Assembly: GCA_947071285.1 (NCBI GenBank)
Contig: CAMTFK010000035.1
Location: forward strand, 1-28,667
Source of the DNA: an uncultured Bacteroides sp.
GTDB lineage: Bacteria > Bacteroidota > Bacteroidia > Bacteroidales > Bacteroidaceae
Length of the DNA: 28,667 nt
Reading direction: 5' to 3'
The notes under the pieces are model-generated. The model made no database searches. It had not been told where the DNA came from and saw only the letters and a program-made list of their open reading frames with translations. Below, in pieces: positions 14,755 to 24,732 of this stretch. The first letter of the stretch is position 1, and every line of letters begins with the position of its first letter. Made by a program: the position numbers and the translations under genes.

Positions 14755-17700
14755 ATGAAAACAAAAATTATTGCCACATTCTTTTTGCTTATATGTGGTT
14801 CCGTTGTGTTTGCTCAAACACGTACGGTAAAGGGCAAGGTTGTCGATAAGGCACATGAACCGCTGATTGGTGTAGCTGTTAATATCAAGAATACATCGCA
14901 AGGCAGTATAACAGATTTTGAAGGAAATTATTCTATACAGGTGAATAACGAGAACGCCACATTGGTATTTTCGTACATAGGATATGATAAACAAGAAATA
15001 AAAGTCGGCACACGCAATGTGGTTGACGTGGTAATGCAGGAAGCTTCCATCGCATTGGACCAGGTAGTGGTAGTGGGATACGGAACATCTAAAAGAGGAG
15101 ACGTAACCGGTTCTATCAGCTCTATCGACGCAGGAGAAATAAAAAAAGTGCCGGTGGTCAATGTGGGCCAAGCCTTGCAGGGACGCATGTCCGGTGTACA
15201 AGTAACCAACAATGACGGAACACCCGGTGCGGGAGTGCAGGTGCTGATACGCGGTGTCGGGTCATTCGGAGATAACTCGCCGTTGTATGTTGTAGATGGA
15301 TATCCCGGAGCCAGCATCTCCAACCTGAACCCGAGCGACATACAAAGCATTGACGTCCTAAAGGATGCATCGGCTGCCGCCATTTATGGTAACCGTGCAG
15401 CCAACGGCGTTGTTATCATCACTACCAAGAGAGGTAATTCGGACAAGATGCAACTGTCGGTAGATGCAACCGTATCCGTACAGTTCAAGCCCGCTACTTT
15501 CGACGTGCTGAATGCACAGGAGTTCGCAGCCCTGGCTACGGAAATAAGTAAGAATGAAAATGCTCCGGTACTGGATGCATGGTTCAATCCATCCGCTCTG
15601 CGCACCATCGACTGGCAAGACCTGATGTATCGTGCAGGATTGAAGCAGAATTATAACTTGAGTCTGCGGGGCGGTTCTGAAAAAGTGCAGACCTCTATCT
15701 CTTTAGGCTTGACAGATCAGAAGGGTGTTGTGCAGTTTTCTGATTATAAGCGCTACAACATTGCATTGACACAGGATTATATGCCATTGAAGTGGTTGAA
15801 ATCTTCCACAAACCTGCGCTATGCATACACGGACAACAAGACAGTGTTCGGCTCCGGGCAAGGTGGTGTAGGACGGTTGGCAAAGTTAATCCCGACCATG
15901 ACAGGCAACCCTGTCACCGATGAGGTGGAAAATGCCGACGGAGTGTTCGGCTATTATGACAAGAATGCCAATGCTGTAAGGGATAATGAAAATGTATACG
16001 CCCGTTCAAAATCGAACGACCAGAAAAATATATCCCATAATCTGGTTGCCAATACTTCACTGGAAATCATCCCTTTCAAAGGATTGGCATTCAAGACTAA
16101 TTTCGGCATCAGCTACGGAGCTTCTTCCGGTTACGATTTCAATCCTTATGATGACCGTGTTCCGACCACACGCCTTGCCACTTATAGGCAATATGCCAGC
16201 AATAGCTTTGAATATCTGTGGGAGAATACCCTGAACTACTCGAATACATTTGGCAAACATAGTATCGATGTGTTGGGAGGTGTTTCTATTCAGGAGAATA
16301 CGGCCCGTAACATGAGTGTGTATGGCGAAGGGTTGACAAGTGACGGTCTGAGAAACCTGGGTTCTCTGCAGACGATGCGCGACATCAGCGGCAATCAGCA
16401 AACCTGGTCGCTGGCTTCACAATTTGCCCGTCTGACCTACAAATTTGACGAACGTTACATCCTGACGGGAACAGTCCGCCGTGATGGTTCATCCCGCTTT
16501 ATGCGCGGAAATCGCTGGGGTGTTTTCCCTTCCGTATCAGCAGCATGGCGCATCAAGGAAGAGAGTTTCCTGAAAGATGTGGATTTCATCAGTAATCTGA
16601 AGTTGAGGGCAAGCTATGGTGAAGCCGGCAATCAGAATATCGGTTTGTTCCAGTATCAGTCATCCTATACCACCGGAAAGCGCAGCAGCAACTACGGATA
16701 CGTATTCGGGCAAGATAAAACCTATATTGACGGGATGGTTCAGTCCTTCTTGCCCAATCCGAACTTGAAGTGGGAAACTTCCAAACAGACAGACATAGGT
16801 ATAGACCTGGGACTCTTCAACAACAAACTGATGATTACGGCTGATTACTACATCAAGAAATCAAGCGACTTCCTGCTGGAAATACAAATGCCTGCACAGA
16901 CTGGTTTCACCAAAGCCACACGTAACGTGGGCAGTGTGAAAAATAACGGTTTTGAATTCAGCATTGATTATCGCGATAACAGCCATGACTTCAAATATGG
17001 AATCAATCTGAATCTGACGACAGTGAAGAATAAGATTGAGAAATTGTCTCCGGGAAAGGATGCGGTTGCCAATCTTCAGAATTTAGGTTTCCCGACAACG
17101 GGAAATACTTCATGGGCAGTATTCAGTATGTCGGAAGTAGGTGGCTCCATCGGAGAATTCTACGGTTTCCAGACAGACGGTATCATCCAGAGCCAGGCAG
17201 AGATTGACGCCTTGAACGAGAATGCCCGCAGACTGAACAAGGATGACAATGTGTGGTACATTACTTCCGGAACTGCGCCGGGCGACCGCAAATTTATAGA
17301 CCAGAATGGTGATGGTGTAATTACAGATGCCGACCGCGTTGCTCTGGGTAGTCCGCTGCCTAAGTTCTATGGAGGTATCAATTTCTCCGGCGAGTACAAG
17401 AACTTTGATTTCAACTTGTTTTTCAACTATTCAGTCGGAAACAAAATATTGAATTTCGTGGAACGTAACTTAATCAGTATGGGAGGCGAAGGCAGCATTG
17501 GTTTGCAAAATATAGGCAAGGAGTTCTATGACAACCGCTGGACTGCAACAAATCCTACCAATAAATATCCCCGCGCCGTATGGTCTGACGTCAGTGGAAA
17601 CAGCCGCGTATCTGACGCTTTCGTAGAAAACGGTTCTTATCTTCGCTTGAAGAATATTGAAATCGGATATACATTGCCGGCAAATATCCTTAAGAAAGCC

Positions 17701-17898
17701 AGCATCTCCAAATTGAGAATATTTGCCAGCGTACAGAATCTTTTCACCATCACCGGATATTCCGGCATGGACCCGGAAATAGGTCAGAGTATCAGCAGTT
17801 CCACCGGAGCTGCCGGTGGTGTCACCGCTTCGGGAGTGGATGTGGGCATTTATCCCTATTCACGTTTTTTCTCCATGGGATTCAATCTTGAATTCTAA
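14755..17898 (+). CDS. SusC/RagA-family TonB-dependent outer-membrane transporter
   Basis: This 1047-residue transporter imports oligosaccharides bound by the neighbouring SusD protein, powered by TonB. It has a signal peptide ending Val-Phe-Ala-Gln (about residue 20) and a carboxypeptidase-regulatory-like domain (about 25-100). The conserved TonB-box segment Asp-Gln-Val-Val-Val-Val-Gly-Tyr-Gly is at 102-110. A plug domain (about 115-225) with Leu-Tyr-Val-Val-Asp-Gly and Ala-Ala-Ile-Tyr-Gly motifs follows, then the beta-barrel ending in the aromatic C-terminus Asn-Leu-Glu-Phe. An AAGGA ribosome site lies 8 nt before the ATG. The next gene, susD, follows after 42 bp. Confidence 0.96.
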   Translation: MKTKIIATFFLLICGSVVFAQTRTVKGKVVDKAHEPLIGVAVNIKNTSQGSITDFEGNYSIQVNNENATLVFSYIGYDKQEIKVGTRNVVDVVMQEASIALDQVVVVGYGTSKRGDVTGSISSIDAGEIKKVPVVNVGQALQGRMSGVQVTNNDGTPGAGVQVLIRGVGSFGDNSPLYVVDGYPGASISNLNPSDIQSIDVLKDASAAAIYGNRAANGVVIITTKRGNSDKMQLSVDATVSVQFKPATFDVLNAQEFAALATEISKNENAPVLDAWFNPSALRTIDWQDLMYRAGLKQNYNLSLRGGSEKVQTSISLGLTDQKGVVQFSDYKRYNIALTQDYMPLKWLKSSTNLRYAYTDNKTVFGSGQGGVGRLAKLIPTMTGNPVTDEVENADGVFGYYDKNANAVRDNENVYARSKSNDQKNISHNLVANTSLEIIPFKGLAFKTNFGISYGASSGYDFNPYDDRVPTTRLATYRQYASNSFEYLWENTLNYSNTFGKHSIDVLGGVSIQENTARNMSVYGEGLTSDGLRNLGSLQTMRDISGNQQTWSLASQFARLTYKFDERYILTGTVRRDGSSRFMRGNRWGVFPSVSAAWRIKEESFLKDVDFISNLKLRASYGEAGNQNIGLFQYQSSYTTGKRSSNYGYVFGQDKTYIDGMVQSFLPNPNLKWETSKQTDIGIDLGLFNNKLMITADYYIKKSSDFLLEIQMPAQTGFTKATRNVGSVKNNGFEFSIDYRDNSHDFKYGINLNLTTVKNKIEKLSPGKDAVANLQNLGFPTTGNTSWAVFSMSEVGGSIGEFYGFQTDGIIQSQAEIDALNENARRLNKDDNVWYITSGTAPGDRKFIDQNGDGVITDADRVALGSPLPKFYGGINFSGEYKNFDFNLFFNYSVGNKILNFVERNLISMGGEGSIGLQNIGKEFYDNRWTATNPTNKYPRAVWSDVSGNSRVSDAFVENGSYLRLKNIEIGYTLPANILKKASISKLRIFASVQNLFTITGYSGMDPEIGQSISSSTGAAGGVTASGVDVGIYPYSRFFSMGFNLEF

Positions 17899-17940
17899 AG
17901 ACAGATATTTTTGTATGACAAATTATTAATTTACAATACA

Positions 17941-19539
17941 ATGAAAAAAAGACATATAATCGGTTCAGTCCTGCTTGGATTGCTTTCTATATTGAATTCC
18001 AGTTGTGAAGATTTTCTTGACCAGAAAGATACATCGGGTATCAATGAGAATTCTCTTTTCCTGAAACCCGAAGACGGCTATTCTTTAGTCACAGGGGTAT
18101 ATTCTACCTTTCATTCGGGCGTAGACTATATGCTGAAGGGTATTTGGTTTACCGCCAACTTTCCCAGCCAGGATTTCCACAATGACGGTTCGGATACTTT
18201 CTGGAATACATATGAAGTGCCGACCGACTTTGATGCGCTGAACACTTTCTGGTCCGGAAATTATATCGGTATTTCCAGAGCGAATGCAGCCATTCCTATT
18301 TTGCAACAGATGAAAGGAAATGGTGTTCTGACAGAAAAGGAAGCTAATACACTAATTGGCGAATGTTATTTCCTGAGAGGAGTATTCTACTATTACCTTG
18401 CTGTTGACTTCGGAGGGGTTCCCCTGGAACTTGAGACAGTGAAAGACGAAGGTCTGCATCCGCGCAACACACAGGATGAAGTGTTTGCATCGGTAGTTTC
18501 GGACATGAATACGGCAGCAGGATTACTTCCGTGGAAATCGGAGCAAGCCGCTACCGACAGAGGGCGTGCCACCAAAGAAGCGGCATTGGCTTATCAGGGA
18601 GATGCCTTGATGTGGTTGAAACAATATAAAGAGGCAGTAGAGGTATTCAATCAACTGGATGGCAAATGCCAGTTGGAAGAAGACTTCCTGAACATCCATG
18701 AAATAGCCAACAGAAACGGTAAAGAGTCTATATTCGAGGTACAGTTCACCGAGTATGGTTCTATGAACTGGGGAGCTTTCGGAGTCAACAACCATTGGAT
18801 TAGCTCTTTCGGTATGCCGGTTGCCATTTCCGGTTTTGCTTATGCTTATGCTGATAAAAAGATGTATGATTCGTTTGAGAATGGAGACTTGCGCAGACAT
18901 GCCACCGTTATCGGCCCGGGTGATGAACATCCTTCACCATTGATTGATCTGTGTGAATATCCCAAACTAAAGGATTTTGCAGCAAAAGGAAACGGCAATA
19001 TTCCTGCTTCTTATTATCAGGATGAAGATGGTAATGTGCTGAATACTTGCGGAACAACGGAAAATCCTTGGTTGGACGGCACACGTTCAGGATATTATGG
19101 AGTGAAATACTGGCGTAATCCGGAAGTTTGCGGAACCAGAGGCGCAGGTTGGTTTATGAGTCCGGACAACATTATGATGATGCGCTACGCACAAGTACTT
19201 TTAAGCAAGGCCGAATGTCTGTATCGCCTGAATGACAATAACGGAGCCATGACTATCGTACAGAAGATTAGAGACCGCGCTTTTGGTAAGCTGCAGAATC
19301 CGGGTGTAAACGTACCAGCCCCGGCCGGCAGCGATATGCTTAAGATCATCATGGATGAGTATCGCCATGAGCTCACCGGAGAAACATCCCTTTGGTTCTT
19401 ACTGAGAAGAACAGGAGAACATGCCAATTACATTAAGGAGAAATATGGCATAACGATACCTACCGGAAAGGATTTGATGCCTATTCCTCAAACACAAATC
19501 GGTTTGAACCAAAATCTGGAACAAAATCCCGGGTATTAA
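17941..19539 (+). CDS. SusD/RagB-family surface glycan-binding lipoprotein
   Basis: I choose the ATG at 17941 (532 residues) because it gives a standard lipoprotein signal peptide with Asn-Ser-Ser-Cys (Cys22). The frame is open from 17911, but the extra residues have no signal character. The mature N-terminus Glu-Asp-Phe-Leu-Asp-Gln-Lys and the alpha-helical TPR-like body are typical of SusD. C-terminal family features are Asp-Glu-Tyr-Arg-His-Glu-Leu-Thr-Gly-Glu and Leu-Met-Pro-Ile-Pro-Gln-Thr-Gln. It caps the SusC barrel and captures the glycan at the cell surface. Length is in the normal family range. Confidence 0.95.
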   Translation: MKKRHIIGSVLLGLLSILNSSCEDFLDQKDTSGINENSLFLKPEDGYSLVTGVYSTFHSGVDYMLKGIWFTANFPSQDFHNDGSDTFWNTYEVPTDFDALNTFWSGNYIGISRANAAIPILQQMKGNGVLTEKEANTLIGECYFLRGVFYYYLAVDFGGVPLELETVKDEGLHPRNTQDEVFASVVSDMNTAAGLLPWKSEQAATDRGRATKEAALAYQGDALMWLKQYKEAVEVFNQLDGKCQLEEDFLNIHEIANRNGKESIFEVQFTEYGSMNWGAFGVNNHWISSFGMPVAISGFAYAYADKKMYDSFENGDLRRHATVIGPGDEHPSPLIDLCEYPKLKDFAAKGNGNIPASYYQDEDGNVLNTCGTTENPWLDGTRSGYYGVKYWRNPEVCGTRGAGWFMSPDNIMMMRYAQVLLSKAECLYRLNDNNGAMTIVQKIRDRAFGKLQNPGVNVPAPAGSDMLKIIMDEYRHELTGETSLWFLLRRTGEHANYIKEKYGITIPTGKDLMPIPQTQIGLNQNLEQNPGY

Positions 19540-19572
19540 TTCTTTTAATAGGTAAGAAGATTGTAATTTTGT

Positions 19573-19605
19573 GGTGGGTTGTTGTGTATATACCGGCAAC
19601 CCGCC
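19573..19605 (+). other. Intercistronic stem-loop between susD and the lyase fusion gene
   Basis: A 9-bp stem (19573-19581 with 19597-19605, one G-U pair) encloses a 15-nt loop and is followed by only a short ATATTT. It may be a partial terminator or mRNA-stabilising element that keeps susCD expression above that of the enzymes. Confidence 0.5.
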
Positions 19606-19638
19606 ATATTTCAATACTAACAAAAAAACAAGTCGGAT

Positions 19639-22308
19639 ATGAAGAACACTGTTCTGCCACTCATACTATTTCTATGTATACTTTTCTTTAGTTCGCATTT
19701 GTATGCCGGACATAATATGCATCCATTGAATCAGATTTCTTATGTGAAGAAGAAGATACAAGAGCAACAAGAACCATATTACACAGCCTACCGGCAGTTA
19801 ATACATTATGCAGACTCGATACAGGATGTTCCGCAAAATGCATTGGTGGATTTTGCCGTTCCGGGGTTCTATGACAAACCGGAAGAACACCGGGCTAATT
19901 CACTGGCACTGCAACGTGATGCGTTTGCCGCTTATTGTTCGGCTTTGGCTTACCAGTTGTCCGGTGAAGAACGTTACGGAAAAAAGGCTTGCTATTTCCT
20001 GAATGCGTGGGCTTCTGTCAATAAGAAATGTTCGGAACACGACGGTGTGCTGGTTATGACTTATTCAGGCTCTGCTTTATTAATGGCAGCAGAATTAATG
20101 ATGGACACCCAGGTATGGGCTCCCCTGGATAAGGACGCTTTCAAGTCGTGGGTGGCTCAGGTTTACCAGAAAGCAGTGAACGAGATCCGCGTACACAAGA
20201 ACAATTGGGCCGACTGGGGGCGTTTCGGCTCTTTGCTGGCAGCTTCCCTCCTGGATGATAAAGAAGAAGTGGCCCGCAATGTACAATTAATAAAATCCGA
20301 CTTATTTGTTAAGATAGCAGAAGACGGACATATGCCGGAAGAAGTGATACGGGGAAATAATGGAATCTGGTATACCTATTTTTCATTGGCTCCGATGACT
20401 GCGGCTTGCTGGCTGGTTTACAATCTGACAGGCGAGAACCTGTTTGTCTGGGAGCATAACGGAACATCCATCAAGAAAGCTCTGGATTATCTGTCGTATT
20501 TTCATCAGAAACCGTCAGAGTGGAAATGGAATCCACAACCCAATTTAGGGACGCATGAAACCTGGCCCGACAATCTGCTGGAAGCAATGGCAGGAATTTA
20601 CAATGATGCATCCTACCTGCAATATGTAGAAAGCAGCCGACCGCATATATACCCATTGCACCACTTTGCGTGGTCCTTCCCTACTTTAATGCCATTATCC
20701 CTCAGCGGTTATGACCTGACGGATAATAATACATGGGCCAATTATAACCGCTATGAGGTAGCTAACAAAACCGTAAAGAACCCGGTGGCTGTCTTTATGG
20801 GTAACTCCATTACAGAAAGTTGGAGCCGTAGCCGCCCTGACTTTTTCACACAGAACAAGTATGTGGGACGTGGTATATCCGGTCAGGTTACAGCCCAGAT
20901 GTTGGCACGTTTCCGAGCGGATGTCCTGGATCTGAAACCTCAGGTGGTCTGCATTTTGGCGGGTACCAATGACATTGCCCAAAACTGTATGTATATGTCA
21001 GTTGAAAACATAGCCGGCAACATCTTCTCCATGGCAGAATTGGCTAAGGCAAATGGAATAAAAGTCATAATTTGTTCTGTACTCCCTGCTACACATTACT
21101 CATGGCGCCCTGCTGTCCGGAATCCTGCCGGCCAGATTATCCAATTGAATAAACTGCTGAAAGAATACGCTCAAAAGAATAAGATTACTTATATTGATTT
21201 TCATTCCCTGATGAAAGATGAGCATGACGGACTGCCGCCAAAGTATTCCAGGGATGGCGTACATCCCACTTCGGAAGGTTTCAGTGTGATGGAACCCATC
21301 ATAAAAGAGGCATTACTCTCATGCACCTCTCAGCTAGCCCCTGAAAGTGCACTGCCTTTCGGAGTAAACCTGGCCGGAGCGGAGTTTTTTCACAAGAAAA
21401 TGGATGGGGTCGGCCGCTTCGGGGTGGACTACCATTATCCTACAGTCACCGAACTGGACTATTGGAAATCCAAAGGACTCACTTTAATCCGCCTTCCTTT
21501 TAAATGGGAACGTATTCAGCACGAGCTCTACGGAGAACTGAACCGCGAAGAAATCGATTACATAAAATACCTGCTCGATGAAGCCGGTTCACGTGATATG
21601 AAAATCCTGATAGACATGCACAACTATGGGCGCCGGAAAGATAATGGTAAAGACCGGATCATAGGCGACAGTGTTTCTATCGATCACTTTGCATCAGTTT
21701 GGGAACAAATTGCCGGAGAGTTGAAAGGGCATCATGCCTTATACGGGTATGGACTGGTGAATGAACCGCATGATATGCTGGACTCCGTGCCTTGGTTCAA
21801 CATCGCTCAAACTGCAATAGAAGAAATCAGGAAAGTGGACCCGGTAACTGCAATTGTTGTAGGCGGAAATCATTGGAGTTCTGCTGCCCGCTGGCAAGAG
21901 GTCAGTGATGATTTGAAAAACTTATATGATCCATCGGATAATTTGATTTTCGAAGGCCATTGTTATTTCGATGAGGATGGGTCGGGTATTTACCGGCGCT
22001 CTTATGATGAAGAAAAAGCTTATCCCACTATTGGCATAGACCGTACCCGCCCCTTTGTGGAGTGGTTGAAAGCAAATAACCTGCGGGGATTTATCGGAGA
22101 GTACGGGGTTCCGGCAGATGACGAACGCTGGCTGGTATGCCTGGATAATTTTCTGAATTACCTGAGCAAGGAAAACATCAATGGTACTTACTGGGCAGCC
22201 GGTGCACAATGGAATAAATATATATTATCAGTGCATCCGGATAATAACTACAAGACAGACAAGACACAACTGGAAGTCTTGACGAAATATCTGAAAACAA
22301 ATAATTAA
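19639..22308 (+). CDS. Three-domain enzyme: alginate-lyase-fold lyase, SGNH esterase and GH5
   Basis: This 889-residue protein has a signal peptide (about 1-24) and three catalytic modules. Residues about 30-365 match the alginate-lyase (alpha/alpha)-toroid superfamily, with Asn-Asn-Trp-Ala-Asp-Trp-Gly at 188-194 and Asp-Gly-His-Met-Pro-Glu-Glu. The third motif position is Trp where PL5 alginate lyases have His, so alginate is not the obvious substrate. Residues about 380-560 are an SGNH/GDSL esterase with Ser390, Gly412, Asn444 and the Asp539-His542 pair all present; deacetylation is likely. Residues about 570-889 are a GH5 domain with acid/base Glu709 (Asn-Glu-Pro) and nucleophile Glu821 (Gly-Glu-Tyr-Gly), so an endo-beta-glucanase-like activity is likely. 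The frame is open through all joints. GH3 follows after 14 bp. Substrate assignment is an inference from the neighbouring genes. Confidence 0.88.
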   Translation: MKNTVLPLILFLCILFFSSHLYAGHNMHPLNQISYVKKKIQEQQEPYYTAYRQLIHYADSIQDVPQNALVDFAVPGFYDKPEEHRANSLALQRDAFAAYCSALAYQLSGEERYGKKACYFLNAWASVNKKCSEHDGVLVMTYSGSALLMAAELMMDTQVWAPLDKDAFKSWVAQVYQKAVNEIRVHKNNWADWGRFGSLLAASLLDDKEEVARNVQLIKSDLFVKIAEDGHMPEEVIRGNNGIWYTYFSLAPMTAACWLVYNLTGENLFVWEHNGTSIKKALDYLSYFHQKPSEWKWNPQPNLGTHETWPDNLLEAMAGIYNDASYLQYVESSRPHIYPLHHFAWSFPTLMPLSLSGYDLTDNNTWANYNRYEVANKTVKNPVAVFMGNSITESWSRSRPDFFTQNKYVGRGISGQVTAQMLARFRADVLDLKPQVVCILAGTNDIAQNCMYMSVENIAGNIFSMAELAKANGIKVIICSVLPATHYSWRPAVRNPAGQIIQLNKLLKEYAQKNKITYIDFHSLMKDEHDGLPPKYSRDGVHPTSEGFSVMEPIIKEALLSCTSQLAPESALPFGVNLAGAEFFHKKMDGVGRFGVDYHYPTVTELDYWKSKGLTLIRLPFKWERIQHELYGELNREEIDYIKYLLDEAGSRDMKILIDMHNYGRRKDNGKDRIIGDSVSIDHFASVWEQIAGELKGHHALYGYGLVNEPHDMLDSVPWFNIAQTAIEEIRKVDPVTAIVVGGNHWSSAARWQEVSDDLKNLYDPSDNLIFEGHCYFDEDGSGIYRRSYDEEKAYPTIGIDRTRPFVEWLKANNLRGFIGEYGVPADDERWLVCLDNFLNYLSKENINGTYWAAGAQWNKYILSVHPDNNYKTDKTQLEVLTKYLKTNN

Positions 22309-22322
22309 ATAAAACGAATTCA

Positions 22323-24665
22323 ATGATGAAGAATTTTTTATTATCGTTCTTACTATATGCAGGTTTTTCATTACCTGCACCGGCACAGCAAATAAAGCCT
22401 GCTATTCCTGCTGATCCTGAAATAGAGGAAAAAATCAACAAGCTCTTAAAGGGAATGACGCTTGAGGAAAAAATCGGGCAAATGTGCGAGATTACAATTG
22501 ATGTAATCACAGATTTCTCGGACAAAGAAAACGGATTCAGATTAAGCGAAAGCATGCTCGATACAGTAATCGGTAAATATAAGGTAGGTTCTATTCTGAA
22601 CACTCCCTTTAGTATAGCTCAGGAAAAGGAAGTCTGGGCAGACCTGATTACAAGAATCCAGAAAAAGTCAATGGAAGAGATAGGTATTCCTTGCATATAT
22701 GGAGTCGATCAGATTCATGGTACGACCTATACCCGTGGCGGAACCTTCTTTCCACAAAGTATTAACATGGCTGCTGCCTTCAACCGGCAACTGACCCGGC
22801 GTGGAGCAGAAATCTCAGCCTACGAAACGAAAGCATGTTGTATTCCCTGGAACTACGCCCCGGTAATGGACCTGGGACGCGATCCGCGCTGGTCCCGCAT
22901 GTGGGAAAGCTATGGCGAAGACTGCTATGTAAATGCAGAAATGGGAGTACAAGCTGTGAAAGGATTTCAGGGAGAAGACCCGAACCATATCGGAGAAGAG
23001 AATGTGGCTGCTTGTATTAAACACTTTATGGGCTATGGCGTACCTGTTTCAGGCAAAGATCGTACTCCTTCTTCTATCTCACGCACGGATTTGCGTGAGA
23101 AACATTTTGCTCCATTCCTGGCCGCTATCCAGACCGGTGCTCTATCTCTGATGGTCAATTCAGGCGTGGATAATGGCGTACCTTTTCATGCAAACAAAGA
23201 ATTACTGACCGGATGGCTGAAGAAAGAACTGAACTGGGACGGCATGATTGTGACTGACTGGGCAGATATCAATAATCTCTGTCTGCGCGACCACATTGCC
23301 GAAACCAAAAAAGAAGCAATACAAATAGCCATTAATGCCGGGATTGATATGTCTATGGTTCCTTACGAGGTTAGCTTCTGCACTTATCTGAAAGAGTTGG
23401 TGGAAGAAGGCAAAGTGCCAATGTCACGCATAAACGATGCCGTATCCCGCGTACTCCGGCTGAAATATCGTCTCGGACTTTTCGACAATCCGTATTGGGA
23501 TATCAAGAAGTATGATAAATTTGCATCGGCGGAATTCGCGGCTGTGGCATTGCAAGCGGCAGAAGAATCGGAAGTTCTGCTGAAGAATGAGGATAACATA
23601 CTTCCCTTATCCAAAGGAAAGAAAATATTACTGACCGGACCTAATGCAAACTCCATGCGCTGCCTGAATGGAGGATGGTCTTATTCCTGGCAGGGAGACA
23701 AAGCAGACGAATGTGCACAAGCATATAATACCATTTACGAGGCTTTCTGCCAGGAATATGGCAAAGAGTCCGTCATTTACGAACCGGGAGTTACGTATAA
23801 AACGAGTACCGGTGCACTTTGGTGGGAAGAGAATGTGCCCGAAATCGATCAGGCAGTGTCGGCGGCCCAGGAAGCCGATATTATTATAGCCTGCATAGGT
23901 GAGAATTCGTATTGTGAAACTCCCGGCAACCTGACAGACCTGAATTTATCTGTGAACCAAAAAGAACTGGTGAAAGCCCTCGCCGGAACAGGAAAGCCCG
24001 TCATTCTGATCTTAAATGAAGGGCGTCCACGGGTTATCCATGACATTGTTCCTTTAGCCAAAGCAGTAGTACACATCATGTTACCGGGAAATTATGGAGC
24101 AGATGCACTGGTTAATCTGATATCAGGTAAAACGAATTTCAGCGGAAAGCTGCCTTTCACCTATCCGCATCTCATAAACTCATTAGCCACTTATGATTAT
24201 AAACCTTGCGAAAACATGGGGCAAATGGGCGGAAACTATAATTATGATGCAGTGATGGATGTGCAATGGCCGTTTGGCTTCGGGCTAAGTTATACTTCCT
24301 ACAAGTATAGTAATCTGAAAGTGAACCGCACTACTTTTGATGCAGATAGCGAATTGGAATTTACTGTTGACGTAACCAATACGGGAAAAATGGCAGGAAA
24401 AGAAAGTGTACTACTGTACTCACGCGATCTGGTGGCAAGTATCACTCCCGACAATATCCGCCTGCGCAACTTTGAGAAGGTAGACTTACAACCCGGTGAA
24501 ATGAAAACCGTCACCATGAAACTAAAAGGAAATGATTTGGCCTTCGTCGGTGCAGATGGAAAATGGAGATTGGAGAAAGGTGCCTTCCACATAACATGCG
24601 GGACAGAAAAACTGGAAATTCATAGTGCAGAAACCAAGATATGGCAAACGCCTAACAGGGAGTAA
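22323..24665 (+). CDS. GH3 beta-glucosidase
   Basis: This 780-residue retaining exo-glycosidase has a signal peptide ending Ala-Pro-Ala-Gln-Gln, so it is periplasmic. The N-terminal TIM-barrel (about 35-395) contains Pro-Val-Met-Asp-Leu-Gly-Arg-Asp-Pro-Arg-Trp, Lys-His-Phe and the nucleophile Asp312 in Val-Thr-Asp-Trp. The alpha/beta sandwich domain (about 430-640) and a C-terminal fibronectin-III-like domain (about 685-755) follow, as in BglX-type enzymes. It starts 14 bp after the fusion gene, with two consecutive Met codons as possible starts. It would release glucose from the beta-glucan oligosaccharides made by the GH5 domain. Other beta-linked sugars are possible within GH3. Confidence 0.92.
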   Translation: MMKNFLLSFLLYAGFSLPAPAQQIKPAIPADPEIEEKINKLLKGMTLEEKIGQMCEITIDVITDFSDKENGFRLSESMLDTVIGKYKVGSILNTPFSIAQEKEVWADLITRIQKKSMEEIGIPCIYGVDQIHGTTYTRGGTFFPQSINMAAAFNRQLTRRGAEISAYETKACCIPWNYAPVMDLGRDPRWSRMWESYGEDCYVNAEMGVQAVKGFQGEDPNHIGEENVAACIKHFMGYGVPVSGKDRTPSSISRTDLREKHFAPFLAAIQTGALSLMVNSGVDNGVPFHANKELLTGWLKKELNWDGMIVTDWADINNLCLRDHIAETKKEAIQIAINAGIDMSMVPYEVSFCTYLKELVEEGKVPMSRINDAVSRVLRLKYRLGLFDNPYWDIKKYDKFASAEFAAVALQAAEESEVLLKNEDNILPLSKGKKILLTGPNANSMRCLNGGWSYSWQGDKADECAQAYNTIYEAFCQEYGKESVIYEPGVTYKTSTGALWWEENVPEIDQAVSAAQEADIIIACIGENSYCETPGNLTDLNLSVNQKELVKALAGTGKPVILILNEGRPRVIHDIVPLAKAVVHIMLPGNYGADALVNLISGKTNFSGKLPFTYPHLINSLATYDYKPCENMGQMGGNYNYDAVMDVQWPFGFGLSYTSYKYSNLKVNRTTFDADSELEFTVDVTNTGKMAGKESVLLYSRDLVASITPDNIRLRNFEKVDLQPGEMKTVTMKLKGNDLAFVGADGKWRLEKGAFHITCGTEKLEIHSAETKIWQTPNRE

Positions 24666-24672
24666 AAACAAT

Positions 24673-24708
24673 AAAAAAGGGAAACCAACGAATTGGCCTC
24701 CCTTTTTT
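24673..24708. terminator. Bidirectional terminator between GH3 and rplS
   Basis: AAAAAAGGGA (24673-24682) pairs with TCCCTTTTTT (24699-24708), and an inner CCAA-CGAA-TTGG hairpin forms the tip. T-runs flank the stem on both strands, suiting the two convergent genes. Confidence 0.85.
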
Positions 24709-24732
24709 ATCTCGAAATTAGAGATTAACAGA

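Larger units (their letters stand above)
6849..24665. other. Polysaccharide utilisation locus (PUL)
   Basis: Two divergent arms share one regulatory region (10295-10504). The leftward arm is GH92-GH88. The rightward arm is hybrid two-component regulator, SusC, SusD, lyase/SGNH/GH5 fusion and GH3. The gene content points to an acetylated polysaccharide that contains uronic acid, alpha-mannose and beta-glucose. Confidence 0.9.

Noticed and set aside
19639..20733. Evidence that the PUL targets alginate
   Set aside because: The superfamily is broad, the PL5 catalytic His is missing after Asn-Asn, and there are no PL6 or PL17 genes or alginate monomer genes. GH92, GH5 and GH3 would be unexplained.
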